Positions 35,282 through 44,579 of a DNA stretch of 64,000 bases are shown in pieces (position 1 is the first letter of the stretch; each line of letters starts with the position of its first letter). Where the stretch lies: contig DATJPW010000199.1 in the NCBI GenBank assembly GCA_035506215.1, forward strand, positions 1 to 64,000, read 5' to 3'. Both the position numbers and the translations under genes were made by a program. The DNA is from DATJPW01 sp035506215 (GTDB lineage: Bacteria > Desulfobacterota > Desulfomonilia > Desulfomonilales > Desulfomonilaceae). Below the pieces are notes generated by a model. That model saw only the letters and a list, made by a program, of their open reading frames with translations. It had not been told where the DNA came from and searched no databases.

Positions 35282-36799
35282 TTGATTGGAAGCTCATTCC
35301 GGAAAAAACCCACAAATCGGGCTAACGAGAGCAAAGTTCAAGCCGGACTGCAGGCCCTCCTCTACGAAGGTGTCTGCTCGCAACTCATGGATACACTTAC
35401 CAGTGGGGCGTTTCTGGTTGCCTTTGCCCTCCTGATGGGCGCTTCGAACACTGTGGTGGGGCTTCTGGCAGCCGTCTCACCTCTCACGCAGCTACTTCAG
35501 ATTCCAGCGATATACCTTGTCGACAGAGCAGCGTCGCGCAAGGTGCTCGTCGTGCTCTCTTCTTTTTTGAGCCGGATCTCATGGCTGGTTGTTGCAATAA
35601 TCCCGTGGCTTGTGGTGGGCGAACAAAGGGTGTCTGTTCTGCTTCTATGCCTTTTCCTTTATTTTGGGCTGGGGACTGTTTCCGCTTGCGGGTTCAATCC
35701 TTGGATACGGGATTTTGTCCCGGAAAAGATCATGGGGCGGTACTTCGGCAAGCGCATGGCCATCGGTACGGCCGCGGGCGCTGCGTTGGCCTTGCTGGCC
35801 GGTGTGGGTCTTCAACTGGGAAAGTGGTATGTGCCCAATCAATTTGTTCCTTATAGTGCATTATTCCTGCTCGGGGGGATTGTTGGTCTCTCGGGAGTGT
35901 ACTTCCTGTCGCAGGTCCCCGAGCCCAAGGTGAGGAAGCGTAGGCCCCAAGGCGTGTTTAAGGCATTGGGCCAGCCGTTTCGTGACCTCAACTTCCGCCG
36001 ACTTCTCATCTTCCTGGGCATCTTATTCTTCGCAATCAACGTGTCCGGTCCGTTCTACGCGGTGTACATGATCAAGCGGCTCGATCTGTCGATGGCGCTG
36101 GTGATCGGTCTCCAGGTTCTCAGCCAGATCATGAGCGTACTGTCCTTCCGCATGTGGGGAAACACCGCAGACGGTTTCAGTAATAAGTCGGTCCTCATTG
36201 TGTCCGGGTACATGTACATGATCAGTGTTCTGCTATGGCCGTTTCTATTACTGTCTGACACCTACTTGTTTATGCTCCCGCTGCTCGTGGTAGTTCACGC
36301 GCTCACCGGCGTATCCGCCGCCGGCATTAATCTCTGCACAGCAAACATTGCTCTCAAGGCGGCTCCTCGTGGTAAGGCCACATCCTTCCTGGCAATGAAC
36401 ACTCTCGTGCATGGTGTTGCCGCGGCCACTGCGCCGATTCTTGGCGGAATTGTTGCCGATAGGTTGACTGAACCGGGGTTGTCTCTCACACTCCATTGGT
36501 TGCCCACTGACATACGATCTTTCCTCGCTCTCCCAATCTCCGGCCTGTTCGGGCTCCACTCCCTTTTCTTTCTCACGGCAGTTATAGGCCTATACTCAAT
36601 GCACCGTTTACGCGCAGTGCATGAAGCGGGTGAGGTAGATGGACATGTTGTGATTGCGCATCTCGCGGCCCAGGCGAGGAAGGCTGTCTGGCATGTATCC
36701 AACGCTGTCGGATCGCGCCGTTTGTACGGCTTTTCGTTCGCCGATCTCAAAAAGACGGTTCCGGATCCCAAGGGCGCATTGGGAGACGATGATCGCTGA
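35282..36799 (+). CDS. MFS transporter
   Basis: 505 residues, about 12 hydrophobic segments. RDFVPEKIMGRYFGKRMA and MWGNTADGFSNKSVLI are MFS-type cytoplasmic loops. The last 60 residues form a soluble tail. TTG start (GGGGAA upstream), since the next in-frame ATG is 35 codons further on, inside the first helix region. It follows pheA by 70 bases on the same strand. Substrate unknown. It converges with the glycosyltransferase gene at 36883. Confidence 0.82.
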   Translation: MIGSSFRKKPTNRANESKVQAGLQALLYEGVCSQLMDTLTSGAFLVAFALLMGASNTVVGLLAAVSPLTQLLQIPAIYLVDRAASRKVLVVLSSFLSRISWLVVAIIPWLVVGEQRVSVLLLCLFLYFGLGTVSACGFNPWIRDFVPEKIMGRYFGKRMAIGTAAGAALALLAGVGLQLGKWYVPNQFVPYSALFLLGGIVGLSGVYFLSQVPEPKVRKRRPQGVFKALGQPFRDLNFRRLLIFLGILFFAINVSGPFYAVYMIKRLDLSMALVIGLQVLSQIMSVLSFRMWGNTADGFSNKSVLIVSGYMYMISVLLWPFLLLSDTYLFMLPLLVVVHALTGVSAAGINLCTANIALKAAPRGKATSFLAMNTLVHGVAAATAPILGGIVADRLTEPGLSLTLHWLPTDIRSFLALPISGLFGLHSLFFLTAVIGLYSMHRLRAVHEAGEVDGHVVIAHLAAQARKAVWHVSNAVGSRRLYGFSFADLKKTVPDPKGALGDDDR

Positions 36800-36882
36800 C
36801 GCTCACGGAGAAACGAGTGTCCGCGTCGGCTGCTGCCGGTACTGTAATCGCAAGGAGAGGTCCTCAGGAGCAGACGATACCG

Positions 36883-38652
36883 TCATTCAGACCGGTAATA
36901 TCTTGAAATCAAAAGACGAGCCAAAGCCGATCCTTTCAATCGTGCTTTGAGCCACGGGCGGCGCTTCACTAGCCAGTAAAAGCGATCAAGCAGTCCGATG
37001 AGGGACATGCTGCTTCGCGACTTTTCTTCGGGCTCGACCAGTCTCGATTTTGCTTCTGCAGCTTGGTGTATGATGCTTGCTACATGGTCCGAAGGAGGAG
37101 ACTCCCTGCGTGCCGGCAACACGGAAACCTTATCGTGGGCCCCGGTGACAGCGGCAAGAATACTTTGTCTAGCTTCCTCGGTTCGTACGAAAACATGATC
37201 GAATGCGGAAGTCAGCTTCTGAAGAATATCAACTGCATGAATCGACGTTGGCCCGGGGACAAAGCCCTCCCAAAAGGTCATTTTGAGGGAGTCGCTCTGT
37301 GGGCAATCGTCCGGTCCACCATGCAAGACGACATCCGGTTTCGTATGCTCTATTGAGGACAAGTATTCTTTACGAGAAGCAACATCTCCCGCGACATGCA
37401 CGTCCATTTCAGGGTGCCTAGCTTTCAAGTCTTCCGCCAGCTCACGAAGCGCAGTATTTGCAGTCTCGTCCCGAGGACTGGAGGCGGATGCTAAGGTCAC
37501 CAGAACACGGGTTCGTTTAGGCAGGTCAGCCGCTTCGCAGTAAATTTGGTGTACTTCTTTTGCCGTCTTTTCCCAACTGAATCTGGCTGCTTGCTGCAAA
37601 GACTTTTGTTGCAGAGACCTCCGGAGCTCGCCCTGTGATCCAAGTTTGTCAAGAGAGTTCGAGATTTGTTCAACATCAGACGGATCGACATACAGTACGG
37701 AGTCTCCTCCCACTTCCAGCAAGCTGGTGGCGTTGGAGGAGATTACGGCAGATCCCAAACTCATAGCCTCCAGCACCGGCAGACCGAATCCTTCATAGAA
37801 AGAAGGATAGCAAAAGGCCCAGCAGTTTTCGTAGAGCCACTTGAGCTGGGGATCGGACGTGTACCCGAGAAGCCGCACACTGTCGGTAAGCCCGAGATTT
37901 CGGATGAAGTCCGGCAAGTCGTCTTCCAACCACCCCTTCCCACCCGCCAGTACCAACGGCCGCGAATCCGGGACCGCTTTTATGTGGCGATGATATGCTT
38001 TCAGCAAATTCCTCAAATTCTTCCTGGGCTCCAAACTCCCGACTGCCAGCCAAAAATCTCCGGGCACTAAACCCGCTACAGGTTCGGCTGGTCCATGCTT
38101 CTCAAAACGAGACCCCAGATGGACCACTCTGGCACGCTCGCGCGGGTAATCAGGAAACCACGCTTTGAAGCGATCAAGCGAGAAGTCGGATATGGCAACA
38201 ACCATATCCGCAAATTGGTTCGCGGCACTCAAACCTCGACTGCACAGGGCAACATTCTCGGGAGTGCAAAATTCCGGACTATCCAAAAAAGACAGGTCAT
38301 AAATCGTGTAAACAACCCTGGTTCCCTTTAGCCTGGGACAGAAGAAGTTGTTTGCATGGACAACGTCCGGGGACCCGAGCAGAGTTCTCGCCGAACGCGG
38401 GGGGTTGCGCCAGAATTCACAGGTCGAAACAGCGTCGAGGGTTTCCAAGGCGTAGCTTACATTGGCGCTGCGCATTTTGGGAATCAGTCTTGCAGACTGG
38501 GGATCGCAGAACGCTGTTCCGAAAAGGGGATACAGAATAAACTCATCCTCGGGATAAATGTGGACAAGTCTGCTGATGAGGTTGTCAGCCATTTGGCCAC
38601 AGCCTGCCTTGCCCGGGCCGGTCTGACTTATATCGAATCCGATGCGAAGCAA
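36883..38652 (-). CDS. GT4-family glycosyltransferase with C-terminal extension
   Basis: 589 residues. GT-B fold of family GT4 (about 1-365): VGSLEPRKNLRNLLKAYHR, then the nucleotide-sugar motif YPSFYEGFGLPVLEAMSLGSA. A second, Rossmann-like part (about 380-510, RVLVTLASAS, DVVLHGG, FDHVFVRTEEA) resembles a degenerate extra glycosyltransferase half. The tail KRRPWLKARLKG...RLLISRYYR is basic and amphipathic. TTG start with GAGAGG upstream. Part of the polysaccharide region; sugar and acceptor unknown. Confidence 0.85.
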   Translation of the reverse strand: MLRIGFDISQTGPGKAGCGQMADNLISRLVHIYPEDEFILYPLFGTAFCDPQSARLIPKMRSANVSYALETLDAVSTCEFWRNPPRSARTLLGSPDVVHANNFFCPRLKGTRVVYTIYDLSFLDSPEFCTPENVALCSRGLSAANQFADMVVAISDFSLDRFKAWFPDYPRERARVVHLGSRFEKHGPAEPVAGLVPGDFWLAVGSLEPRKNLRNLLKAYHRHIKAVPDSRPLVLAGGKGWLEDDLPDFIRNLGLTDSVRLLGYTSDPQLKWLYENCWAFCYPSFYEGFGLPVLEAMSLGSAVISSNATSLLEVGGDSVLYVDPSDVEQISNSLDKLGSQGELRRSLQQKSLQQAARFSWEKTAKEVHQIYCEAADLPKRTRVLVTLASASSPRDETANTALRELAEDLKARHPEMDVHVAGDVASRKEYLSSIEHTKPDVVLHGGPDDCPQSDSLKMTFWEGFVPGPTSIHAVDILQKLTSAFDHVFVRTEEARQSILAAVTGAHDKVSVLPARRESPPSDHVASIIHQAAEAKSRLVEPEEKSRSSMSLIGLLDRFYWLVKRRPWLKARLKGSALARLLISRYYRSE

Positions 38653-38782
38653 CTGATTTACCTCTCGTGACCTGCCATGACCCCTTGGTCACAACGGAAC
38701 ACGAAACTCAGGGTGTGAATGGGCCACCGACTCCGAAATTCCAAACTGACCTGCTACCCTGCATCGAAGACTCACTCGATTA

Positions 38783-40735
38783 CTAACTTACTGCAATAAT
38801 GTTATATATTTTAACTATTCCTCGCTGGATTTTCGCAGGAACCCGATAATATGTTTGGACCATAATGCTCAGCAGGCGATTCCCCGCTCTTGTATCCAGT
38901 AGCCGCCTTAGCCACGGTTTCGTGGCGATTCGGAATTTCAACTTCCGGCTGACAATGGATAGGTTATAGTCATATGCGCCCTTTACGAATCGCAAGTCCA
39001 CTGTCCTGTATATCCTGGTCTTCGAACATTGATCCCACAATTCAGATGCGATTCCAAACAGCGTATCAGGATTTTTTGGCGGCCGTCTCAAAACTCGTCG
39101 GAAAGCCTCTCGTTGAACCACAAAGGCCAGATTTTCACAAACACTGGCCTTTCTCTTTTCTTCGTCCCCCTCTGGAGTGACCGGAGCATCCGCAAGCCTT
39201 TTTCTTCCGGGAGCCCTGATGTACCACTCTCCATGCAACAACTCCCCTTTTTCTCGAAAACTGACTTCATGTGCCTGCACCATTAAATAATAGATAAAAG
39301 ATTGCAGAGGCACTGATTTTCCTTCGGAAAGGAACACATATTCCCCATCAAGCTCCTGCAATATTCCCGAAACTGCCGCCCGGATGGTCTCTCGCAGAGG
39401 GGTAATCTTCACCCATCCTCCGAGCAAGGGGGTGATCAAGTTCCCAACGTGTTCATGAGCTATAACAATAAATTGGATCGAATCGTGGAATTCTTTGAAC
39501 AGATCTTCGATCTCGCGGATTATTTCTTTTTTCGGCGGTCCCTGGAACACCAGAAGGATGCTTAGCACTACCCCTACGGTGCGCCGAGCGCCGGCGGACC
39601 GTGCTTTCAAGCTTCTGATCCCTGCTACGCGCTCCGCATTTTCCAATATTTTAAGGGTCTCTCGCGCACATCTGGCATCGCTGAAATTTCTTGATAAGGC
39701 CTTTCCGATGATGACTCGCTCCTCAGCCTCATCCGGATGATTTACGAAGTGATAGATCCTATTCGCTATGTCCGCGGAGTCATTGGGGTCAAAATATAGA
39801 CCCGCGTTCCCGGCTATTTCCGGGATGCTGGTGGTGTTTGCAGCAACGATGGGGCACCCGCAGCCCATGGCTTCCACTAGTGGAAGACCAAAGCCTTCAA
39901 AAAGACTGGGGCAAATGAGCGCCGCGGCATGTGCATACAGGTACTTCAATTCCGTGAGACTCACTGTCCCAATGTGATAGACCTGCTTTTCCAAGCCCCT
40001 GTTGCGTATTTCCCGTGTTATGTCAACGTGGTTGGATTGCCCGTTCAACATATGCCCAGTAAAAACACAGGGAATCTCCATGTCGTAATTTTGCCGAAGC
40101 TCAAGAAGACCCTCCAAGAGCTTCGTATGATTCTTGTGTCTCCATGAGTTAGCTGGATAGAACAAATATCTGCCTATCCCATCAGGTAGTTGGGCCGGCT
40201 TGGTTCCCAAATGGGAGGCGTCAGAGAAAATCGGATGGGCTGCAAGGTATGTTACTCGGATTTGTTCCTCGGGTACTCCGAACTTTTCTACTATGGTTTT
40301 CTTCGAAAAATTGGAGATCGTGATGAGGATGGTAGACGCTTTGGCAGAATGCTGAAAAATGGTACTTCTGAGTTCAAATTCATCATGTGAAAAAAAACCT
40401 GGGTAATATTGCTCCTGAATGTCAGGAATCACGTGGACAGTGGGGTAGTCCAACATGTTTACCCCGCCCCAGGGATTGGGCGAGAACAGTACGTCAAACA
40501 GTAAACGATTATCGTAAATTTCCCCGGGACTTTTGAGTTCGATCTGCCGGACGCGGCCAATTTCTTTCACCGTTGAAACAAGATCTTTTCCGTGCGTCCC
40601 GTAAAAAAGGACCAAGTTCTCAGGAAGGGCACGACAAAATTCACGCAGTAGGCTCAGCGCATAATAGACCATTCCACCTCCCGCGGTGGTGCTGTGAGTC
40701 CACATGTTAAAGCCTATGCGCAAAGATGTTTTCAT
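38783..40735 (-). CDS. GT4-family glycosyltransferase with C-terminal domain
   Basis: 650 residues from ATG 40735 (a GTG at 40756 adds seven). N-terminal GT4 (about 1-370): YPANSWRHKNHTKLLEGLLEL and CPSLFEGFGLPLVEAMGCGCPIV in the usual spacing. A C-terminal domain (about 395-600) begins GVVLSILLVFQGPP and has GT-A-like character. The end (TKPWLRRLLDTRAGNRLL...YYR) resembles the tail of the neighbouring 36883-38652 product. Probably acts on the same polysaccharide or glycolipid. Confidence 0.84.
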   Translation of the reverse strand: MKTSLRIGFNMWTHSTTAGGGMVYYALSLLREFCRALPENLVLFYGTHGKDLVSTVKEIGRVRQIELKSPGEIYDNRLLFDVLFSPNPWGGVNMLDYPTVHVIPDIQEQYYPGFFSHDEFELRSTIFQHSAKASTILITISNFSKKTIVEKFGVPEEQIRVTYLAAHPIFSDASHLGTKPAQLPDGIGRYLFYPANSWRHKNHTKLLEGLLELRQNYDMEIPCVFTGHMLNGQSNHVDITREIRNRGLEKQVYHIGTVSLTELKYLYAHAAALICPSLFEGFGLPLVEAMGCGCPIVAANTTSIPEIAGNAGLYFDPNDSADIANRIYHFVNHPDEAEERVIIGKALSRNFSDARCARETLKILENAERVAGIRSLKARSAGARRTVGVVLSILLVFQGPPKKEIIREIEDLFKEFHDSIQFIVIAHEHVGNLITPLLGGWVKITPLRETIRAAVSGILQELDGEYVFLSEGKSVPLQSFIYYLMVQAHEVSFREKGELLHGEWYIRAPGRKRLADAPVTPEGDEEKRKASVCENLAFVVQREAFRRVLRRPPKNPDTLFGIASELWDQCSKTRIYRTVDLRFVKGAYDYNLSIVSRKLKFRIATKPWLRRLLDTRAGNRLLSIMVQTYYRVPAKIQRGIVKIYNIIAVS

Positions 40736-41316
40736 GAATCGAGATTTTGAAATCACTGATTAACACTCGGGCAGGAAATCGTCAAGGCTGCCGGAGGTCC
40801 GACAACCACTTGACGCCATACTGGAGATCCTATCCCGAACACTCCGATTATCCTAAAGATTAGGGCCAAGTCACCGGTTGCCGGCCAGCGCCCGCTGGTT
40901 TCTCTGAACGGTCAGAGATCCTTGACGTTAATTTTATAAAAAAGATCAATGTGATACATTAATATACCAACCTATTTATTTTCAAAGCGGAGATAACACA
41001 CTCAAATTTGGAGCCCCACAGTCTATATATGCCGATAACGGCCGCACAATGTAAGTGCTTTTTGACGGGCTTGAGTTTCAGAACACGAGCCTACAAACAT
41101 CACTGAAATTCAACTGACCTCCGTTTCTTAGCTTAAATTCCTATGAAACCTTATGAGGGTAGCGAGGTTGACTCAGGAAAGTGGTTGAAGTATAGTTAAC
41201 TCCTGATGAAAACGCGATCTATTGCTTCTATCCATCTCAAAAACGACCAAGATACGGCTAGCGTAGCATATTACCTTTGAGCTCGTATCGTAATTTGCGG
41301 GCGGGCTGGAGGTTAT
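40736..41316. other. Divergent intergenic region, AT-rich
   Basis: 581 bases between the minus-strand glycosyltransferase and the plus-strand dehydratase-like gene. 40921-40985 is much more AT-rich than the surroundings and includes TTGACG and TATAAA-like boxes on the plus strand. Spacing is poor for a single promoter, so none is called. No gene seen. Confidence 0.5.
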
Positions 41317-42279
41317 TTGACCGATCAAGCTATAATACTTGGAATAGGAGGCCAGGATGGCTATTTCATGAGCAACTTGCTGGCCGGAAAAGGGGTTCGA
41401 ACTTTAGGATTGTTGACCTCCTCCGACATGGATTCGGAGACAGTCCCGCTTCTTCCCCTAGAAGTCGAGTTGGTCGAGGGGAGTATTTCCGATCGGGACT
41501 TGCTCAGGGGGCTCTTCAGGAAGGTCCAGCCCAACTATATTTTCAATTTTGCCGGAATCAGTTTCATCCCCTATTGCTCGGAGGCCGTGTCCAAGGCGGT
41601 CGAAGTAAACGGCGTCGCGGTAAGCTCGCTACTCGAAATATTGGTTGAGGAATGTCCAAAATCGCGCTTTTTTCAGGCCGGCAGCAGCGAAATGTTTGGG
41701 CACAATCCGCTGGCCACACCTCAGAATGAACAGACACCATTCTGTCCGGACAATCCGTATGGAATTGCCAAGGTTTTCGCTGCCAACATGGTACGATGGT
41801 TTCGGTCTCATCGCGGCTTGTTCGCGTGCACAGGGATCTTGTACAATCACGAATCTCCTTGGAGGAGAATTGAATACGTTACTCGAAAAATCACCACGGC
41901 GGCTAGCTCCATAAAGAAGGGGCTGACAAACCATCTGGAGCTGGGGGATATTCGGTCCGTCAGAGATTGGAGTTATGCCGGCGACATCGTCGAAGCTATG
42001 TGGCTCTCGTTGCAGGCCGAGGAGCCGCGGGATTATGTTTTGGCTTCCGGGACCATTCACAGTGTGGAGAACTGGCTGGACATAGCCTTTTCTTATCTGG
42101 AGTTGGACTGGAGAAACCACGTGACGCAATCCGCGGATTTCAACCGGCCTATTGAGCCCATACCATTATGTGGGGACCCCGCTTTGGCTAAGAATCTGCT
42201 TGGCTGGCGACCTCGCATGACGTTCGAAGACCTTGTGCGAATGATGGTGGATGCAGATCTTCAAAGGCTGATGTCCTGA
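41317..42279 (+). CDS. GDP-mannose 4,6-dehydratase-like SDR enzyme
   Basis: 320 residues of the extended SDR family closest in motifs to Gmd: GIGGQDGYFMSNLL, FQAGSSEMFG, PYGIAKVFAANMV (Tyr-x-x-x-Lys) and GILYNHESPWR, then IRSVRDWSYAGDIVEAMW. Gmd makes GDP-4-keto-6-deoxymannose from GDP-mannose. This one is shorter than E. coli Gmd (about 370). The start is TTG with GGAGG five bases ahead. A sugar aminotransferase downstream (50302) could use the product. Confidence 0.82.
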   Translation: MTDQAIILGIGGQDGYFMSNLLAGKGVRTLGLLTSSDMDSETVPLLPLEVELVEGSISDRDLLRGLFRKVQPNYIFNFAGISFIPYCSEAVSKAVEVNGVAVSSLLEILVEECPKSRFFQAGSSEMFGHNPLATPQNEQTPFCPDNPYGIAKVFAANMVRWFRSHRGLFACTGILYNHESPWRRIEYVTRKITTAASSIKKGLTNHLELGDIRSVRDWSYAGDIVEAMWLSLQAEEPRDYVLASGTIHSVENWLDIAFSYLELDWRNHVTQSADFNRPIEPIPLCGDPALAKNLLGWRPRMTFEDLVRMMVDADLQRLMS

Positions 42280-42341
42280 TGTTGTCTGATTACCGACTTA
42301 TCTGCAGGCCGACCGGCCGGCAAGAAGGTATCACGTAGGAC

Positions 42342-43229
42342 ATGTCATTCTTCGGCGCTCCAAATATACCTGCGACGGTTCAGTCTCCCGAGCAAGGGAA
42401 GGATGAAGATAAGCCCCTCATAATTGTGGATGCCTCTCAGCCCAGCTTAGGAATTGACGTGCAAGAGTGGTTCCGTTGTAAGGATATCTTCTATTTCCTG
42501 GTCTGGCGAGACATTTTAGTAAGATACAAGCAGACCTTGCTGGGAGCGGCTTGGGCGGTACTGCGGCCGCTGATCACTATGCTGGTATTCACAATCTTTC
42601 TGGGATATGTGGTCAAGTTTCCTTCAGACGGTATTCCTTATCCGCTGTTCTATTATTCGGGGCTGGTGATCTGGGGTTATTTCTCGACCGCTGTGATCAT
42701 GTCCAGTGAGAGCCTTGTCGGGTACTCCCATCTCCTGACCAAAGTCTACCTTCCGCGGCTGTTCATACCTGCCGCTCCGATAGTCTCCACACTCCTGGAC
42801 CTCTTCATCTCGTTCGGGCTCTTGGTGGTCATGTCAATTTACTACGGGTACGGGCCGTCTCTTAGACTGCTCGTGTTACCGGTGGTGTTTTCCATAGCAA
42901 TCATGTCTGCGCTGGGCACGAGTCTCCTCGTGTCTCCTCTCGTGGTTAAATATCGAGATTTTCAAAACATCATTAGCATCACGATACAGGTTTGGATGTT
43001 CGCAAGTCCCGTCATTTACCCGTACAGTTTGGTTCCAGACAGATGGAAATTTCTCTACGGGCTCAATCCCCTGGTTGGCGCCATCGAGGGTCTCCGCTGG
43101 GCATTGTGCGGGAATTCTACAAATCTCTTGAACATCTTACCTGGCGGCATAATCATAGCACTGGCGGCGATGCTGGTAGGATTGATCCATTTTCGAAAGA
43201 CCGAGGAATACTTTGCAGATTTCGTGTAA
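42342..43229 (+). CDS. Polysaccharide ABC exporter, membrane subunit (Wzm-type)
   Basis: 295-residue ABC-2 permease with six hydrophobic helices. The pre-TM1 segment FLVWRDILVRYKQTLLGAAWAVLRPL is diagnostic for O-antigen/teichoic-acid exporters. SPVVYP-like FASPVIYPYSLVP and LNPLVGAIEGLRWAL are also typical. With the Wzt subunit 63 bases downstream it forms an exporter for a lipid-linked polysaccharide. Confidence 0.92.
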   Translation: MSFFGAPNIPATVQSPEQGKDEDKPLIIVDASQPSLGIDVQEWFRCKDIFYFLVWRDILVRYKQTLLGAAWAVLRPLITMLVFTIFLGYVVKFPSDGIPYPLFYYSGLVIWGYFSTAVIMSSESLVGYSHLLTKVYLPRLFIPAAPIVSTLLDLFISFGLLVVMSIYYGYGPSLRLLVLPVVFSIAIMSALGTSLLVSPLVVKYRDFQNIISITIQVWMFASPVIYPYSLVPDRWKFLYGLNPLVGAIEGLRWALCGNSTNLLNILPGGIIIALAAMLVGLIHFRKTEEYFADFV

Positions 43230-43291
43230 TCGAGGATTCAGCGGAAATTTTACACAATGGTCCAGCCACTGTTGTTAACAAGAGGCTTGTA

Positions 43292-44551
43292 ATGGGAAAA
43301 CCGGCTATTTCGGCCGAAAATCTGGGCAAACTCTACTTCAGGGACAAGAAGAAGGACACCCACGCCACCATGAGAGAAGCCCTTGCACGGTTTCCTGAGC
43401 GGCTTCGCGGTGCATGGAGGCGCATTGGTAAAGAGCCCGGGCAGGACCAACGTTTTTTCTGGGCGCTGAGGGAGGTTTCGTTTGCGGTTGAGAAAGGGCA
43501 AGTACTCGGCGTAATCGGGCCCAACGGGTCCGGAAAAAGCACCCTCTTGAAGATCCTTGCCAGAATCACTAAACCGTCTTCGGGAAGAGCGGAATTGCAC
43601 GGCTCCGTAGGAAGTTTGCTCGAAGTTGGGACCGGATTTCATCCGGAACTTACCGGGCGAGAGAATATTTATCTCAGCGGCATCATTCTGGGCATGGCCA
43701 AGACCGAGATTGACAGAAAATTTGATGAGATCGTGGCATTTTCCGGAATGGAAGACTTCCTGGACATGCCCATCAAGCGCTATTCCAGCGGCATGCAGGT
43801 TAGGCTTGCATTTGCGGTAGCGGCGCATTTCGAGCCGGAGATCCTTCTCCTTGACGAAGTGCTCGCCGTAGGGGATGCGGAGTTTCACAAGAGGAGTTTC
43901 CGTAAGACGGAAGCCATCGCGAAGGCGGGTGTGACCGTGGTTCTTGTCACGCATGACATGAACGCTGTGGAAAGACTCTGTAATTCGGCCCTACTCTTGG
44001 ACAAGGGTGAAATCATTTGCGCAGGTCAGGTTGAAACGGTCTTGCAGCAATACGAGGACAGCTTGCTGATCGATCCTGAACCTAAGGAACATGTTCTCCA
44101 AGGAGTCGAGATCACCGGACTGAGGCTGCTTTCAGGTTCCGCAGAGGGCGGGACTATCGGCAGTGACTCCGACTTCGCTGCTGAGATGGATTTTTCCGTA
44201 GAACGTGACTGTCCTGGATCTTACGTCAACTTGATGATAGAGGATTCGTCGGGCCGAGTCCTCGTGGACCTCAGGCAAGATTTCCCAGGACCGGATCCAG
44301 GTTTTTTGGTGGGCATGCACACTGTGCGGGTTGTAGTACGCAACCTGTGGCTCCGTTCGGGGTTGTACAACGTTCGGTTCAGGGTCAATATCTTGGACGA
44401 CGGGGTCCTCAAGTGGGCGGACTCGCCCAGTACGGCTCTTCACGTGGTCGGGGGATCACAGAGCCTCGGAGTCATTACTCCGCCTGCAGATTGGGTCATC
44501 GATGGAAGGCTCCAGTGTCCAAAAGCCTTGCTGGACGGTCCCACTCGATGA
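43292..44551 (+). CDS. Polysaccharide ABC exporter, ATPase subunit (Wzt-type)
   Basis: 419 residues from ATG 43292 (AAGAGG upstream). Walker A GPNGSGKST, signature YSSGMQVRLAFAVA, Walker B ILLLDEVLAVGD and H-loop VTHDM. A C-terminal domain (about 285-419) of the Wzt_C beta-sandwich type probably reads the polysaccharide end. A much longer frame to 42992 lies inside the permease gene and is a shadow. Confidence 0.92.
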   Translation: MGKPAISAENLGKLYFRDKKKDTHATMREALARFPERLRGAWRRIGKEPGQDQRFFWALREVSFAVEKGQVLGVIGPNGSGKSTLLKILARITKPSSGRAELHGSVGSLLEVGTGFHPELTGRENIYLSGIILGMAKTEIDRKFDEIVAFSGMEDFLDMPIKRYSSGMQVRLAFAVAAHFEPEILLLDEVLAVGDAEFHKRSFRKTEAIAKAGVTVVLVTHDMNAVERLCNSALLLDKGEIICAGQVETVLQQYEDSLLIDPEPKEHVLQGVEITGLRLLSGSAEGGTIGSDSDFAAEMDFSVERDCPGSYVNLMIEDSSGRVLVDLRQDFPGPDPGFLVGMHTVRVVVRNLWLRSGLYNVRFRVNILDDGVLKWADSPSTALHVVGGSQSLGVITPPADWVIDGRLQCPKALLDGPTR

Positions 44552-44579
44552 GAGCCGAGAAGATGGAGGTAAGAACCGG

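Noticed and set aside
42992..43291. N-terminal extension of the Wzt-type ATPase
   Set aside because: It overlaps the permease gene in another frame, whereas ATG 43292 has a ribosome site and starts with typical Wzt sequence.
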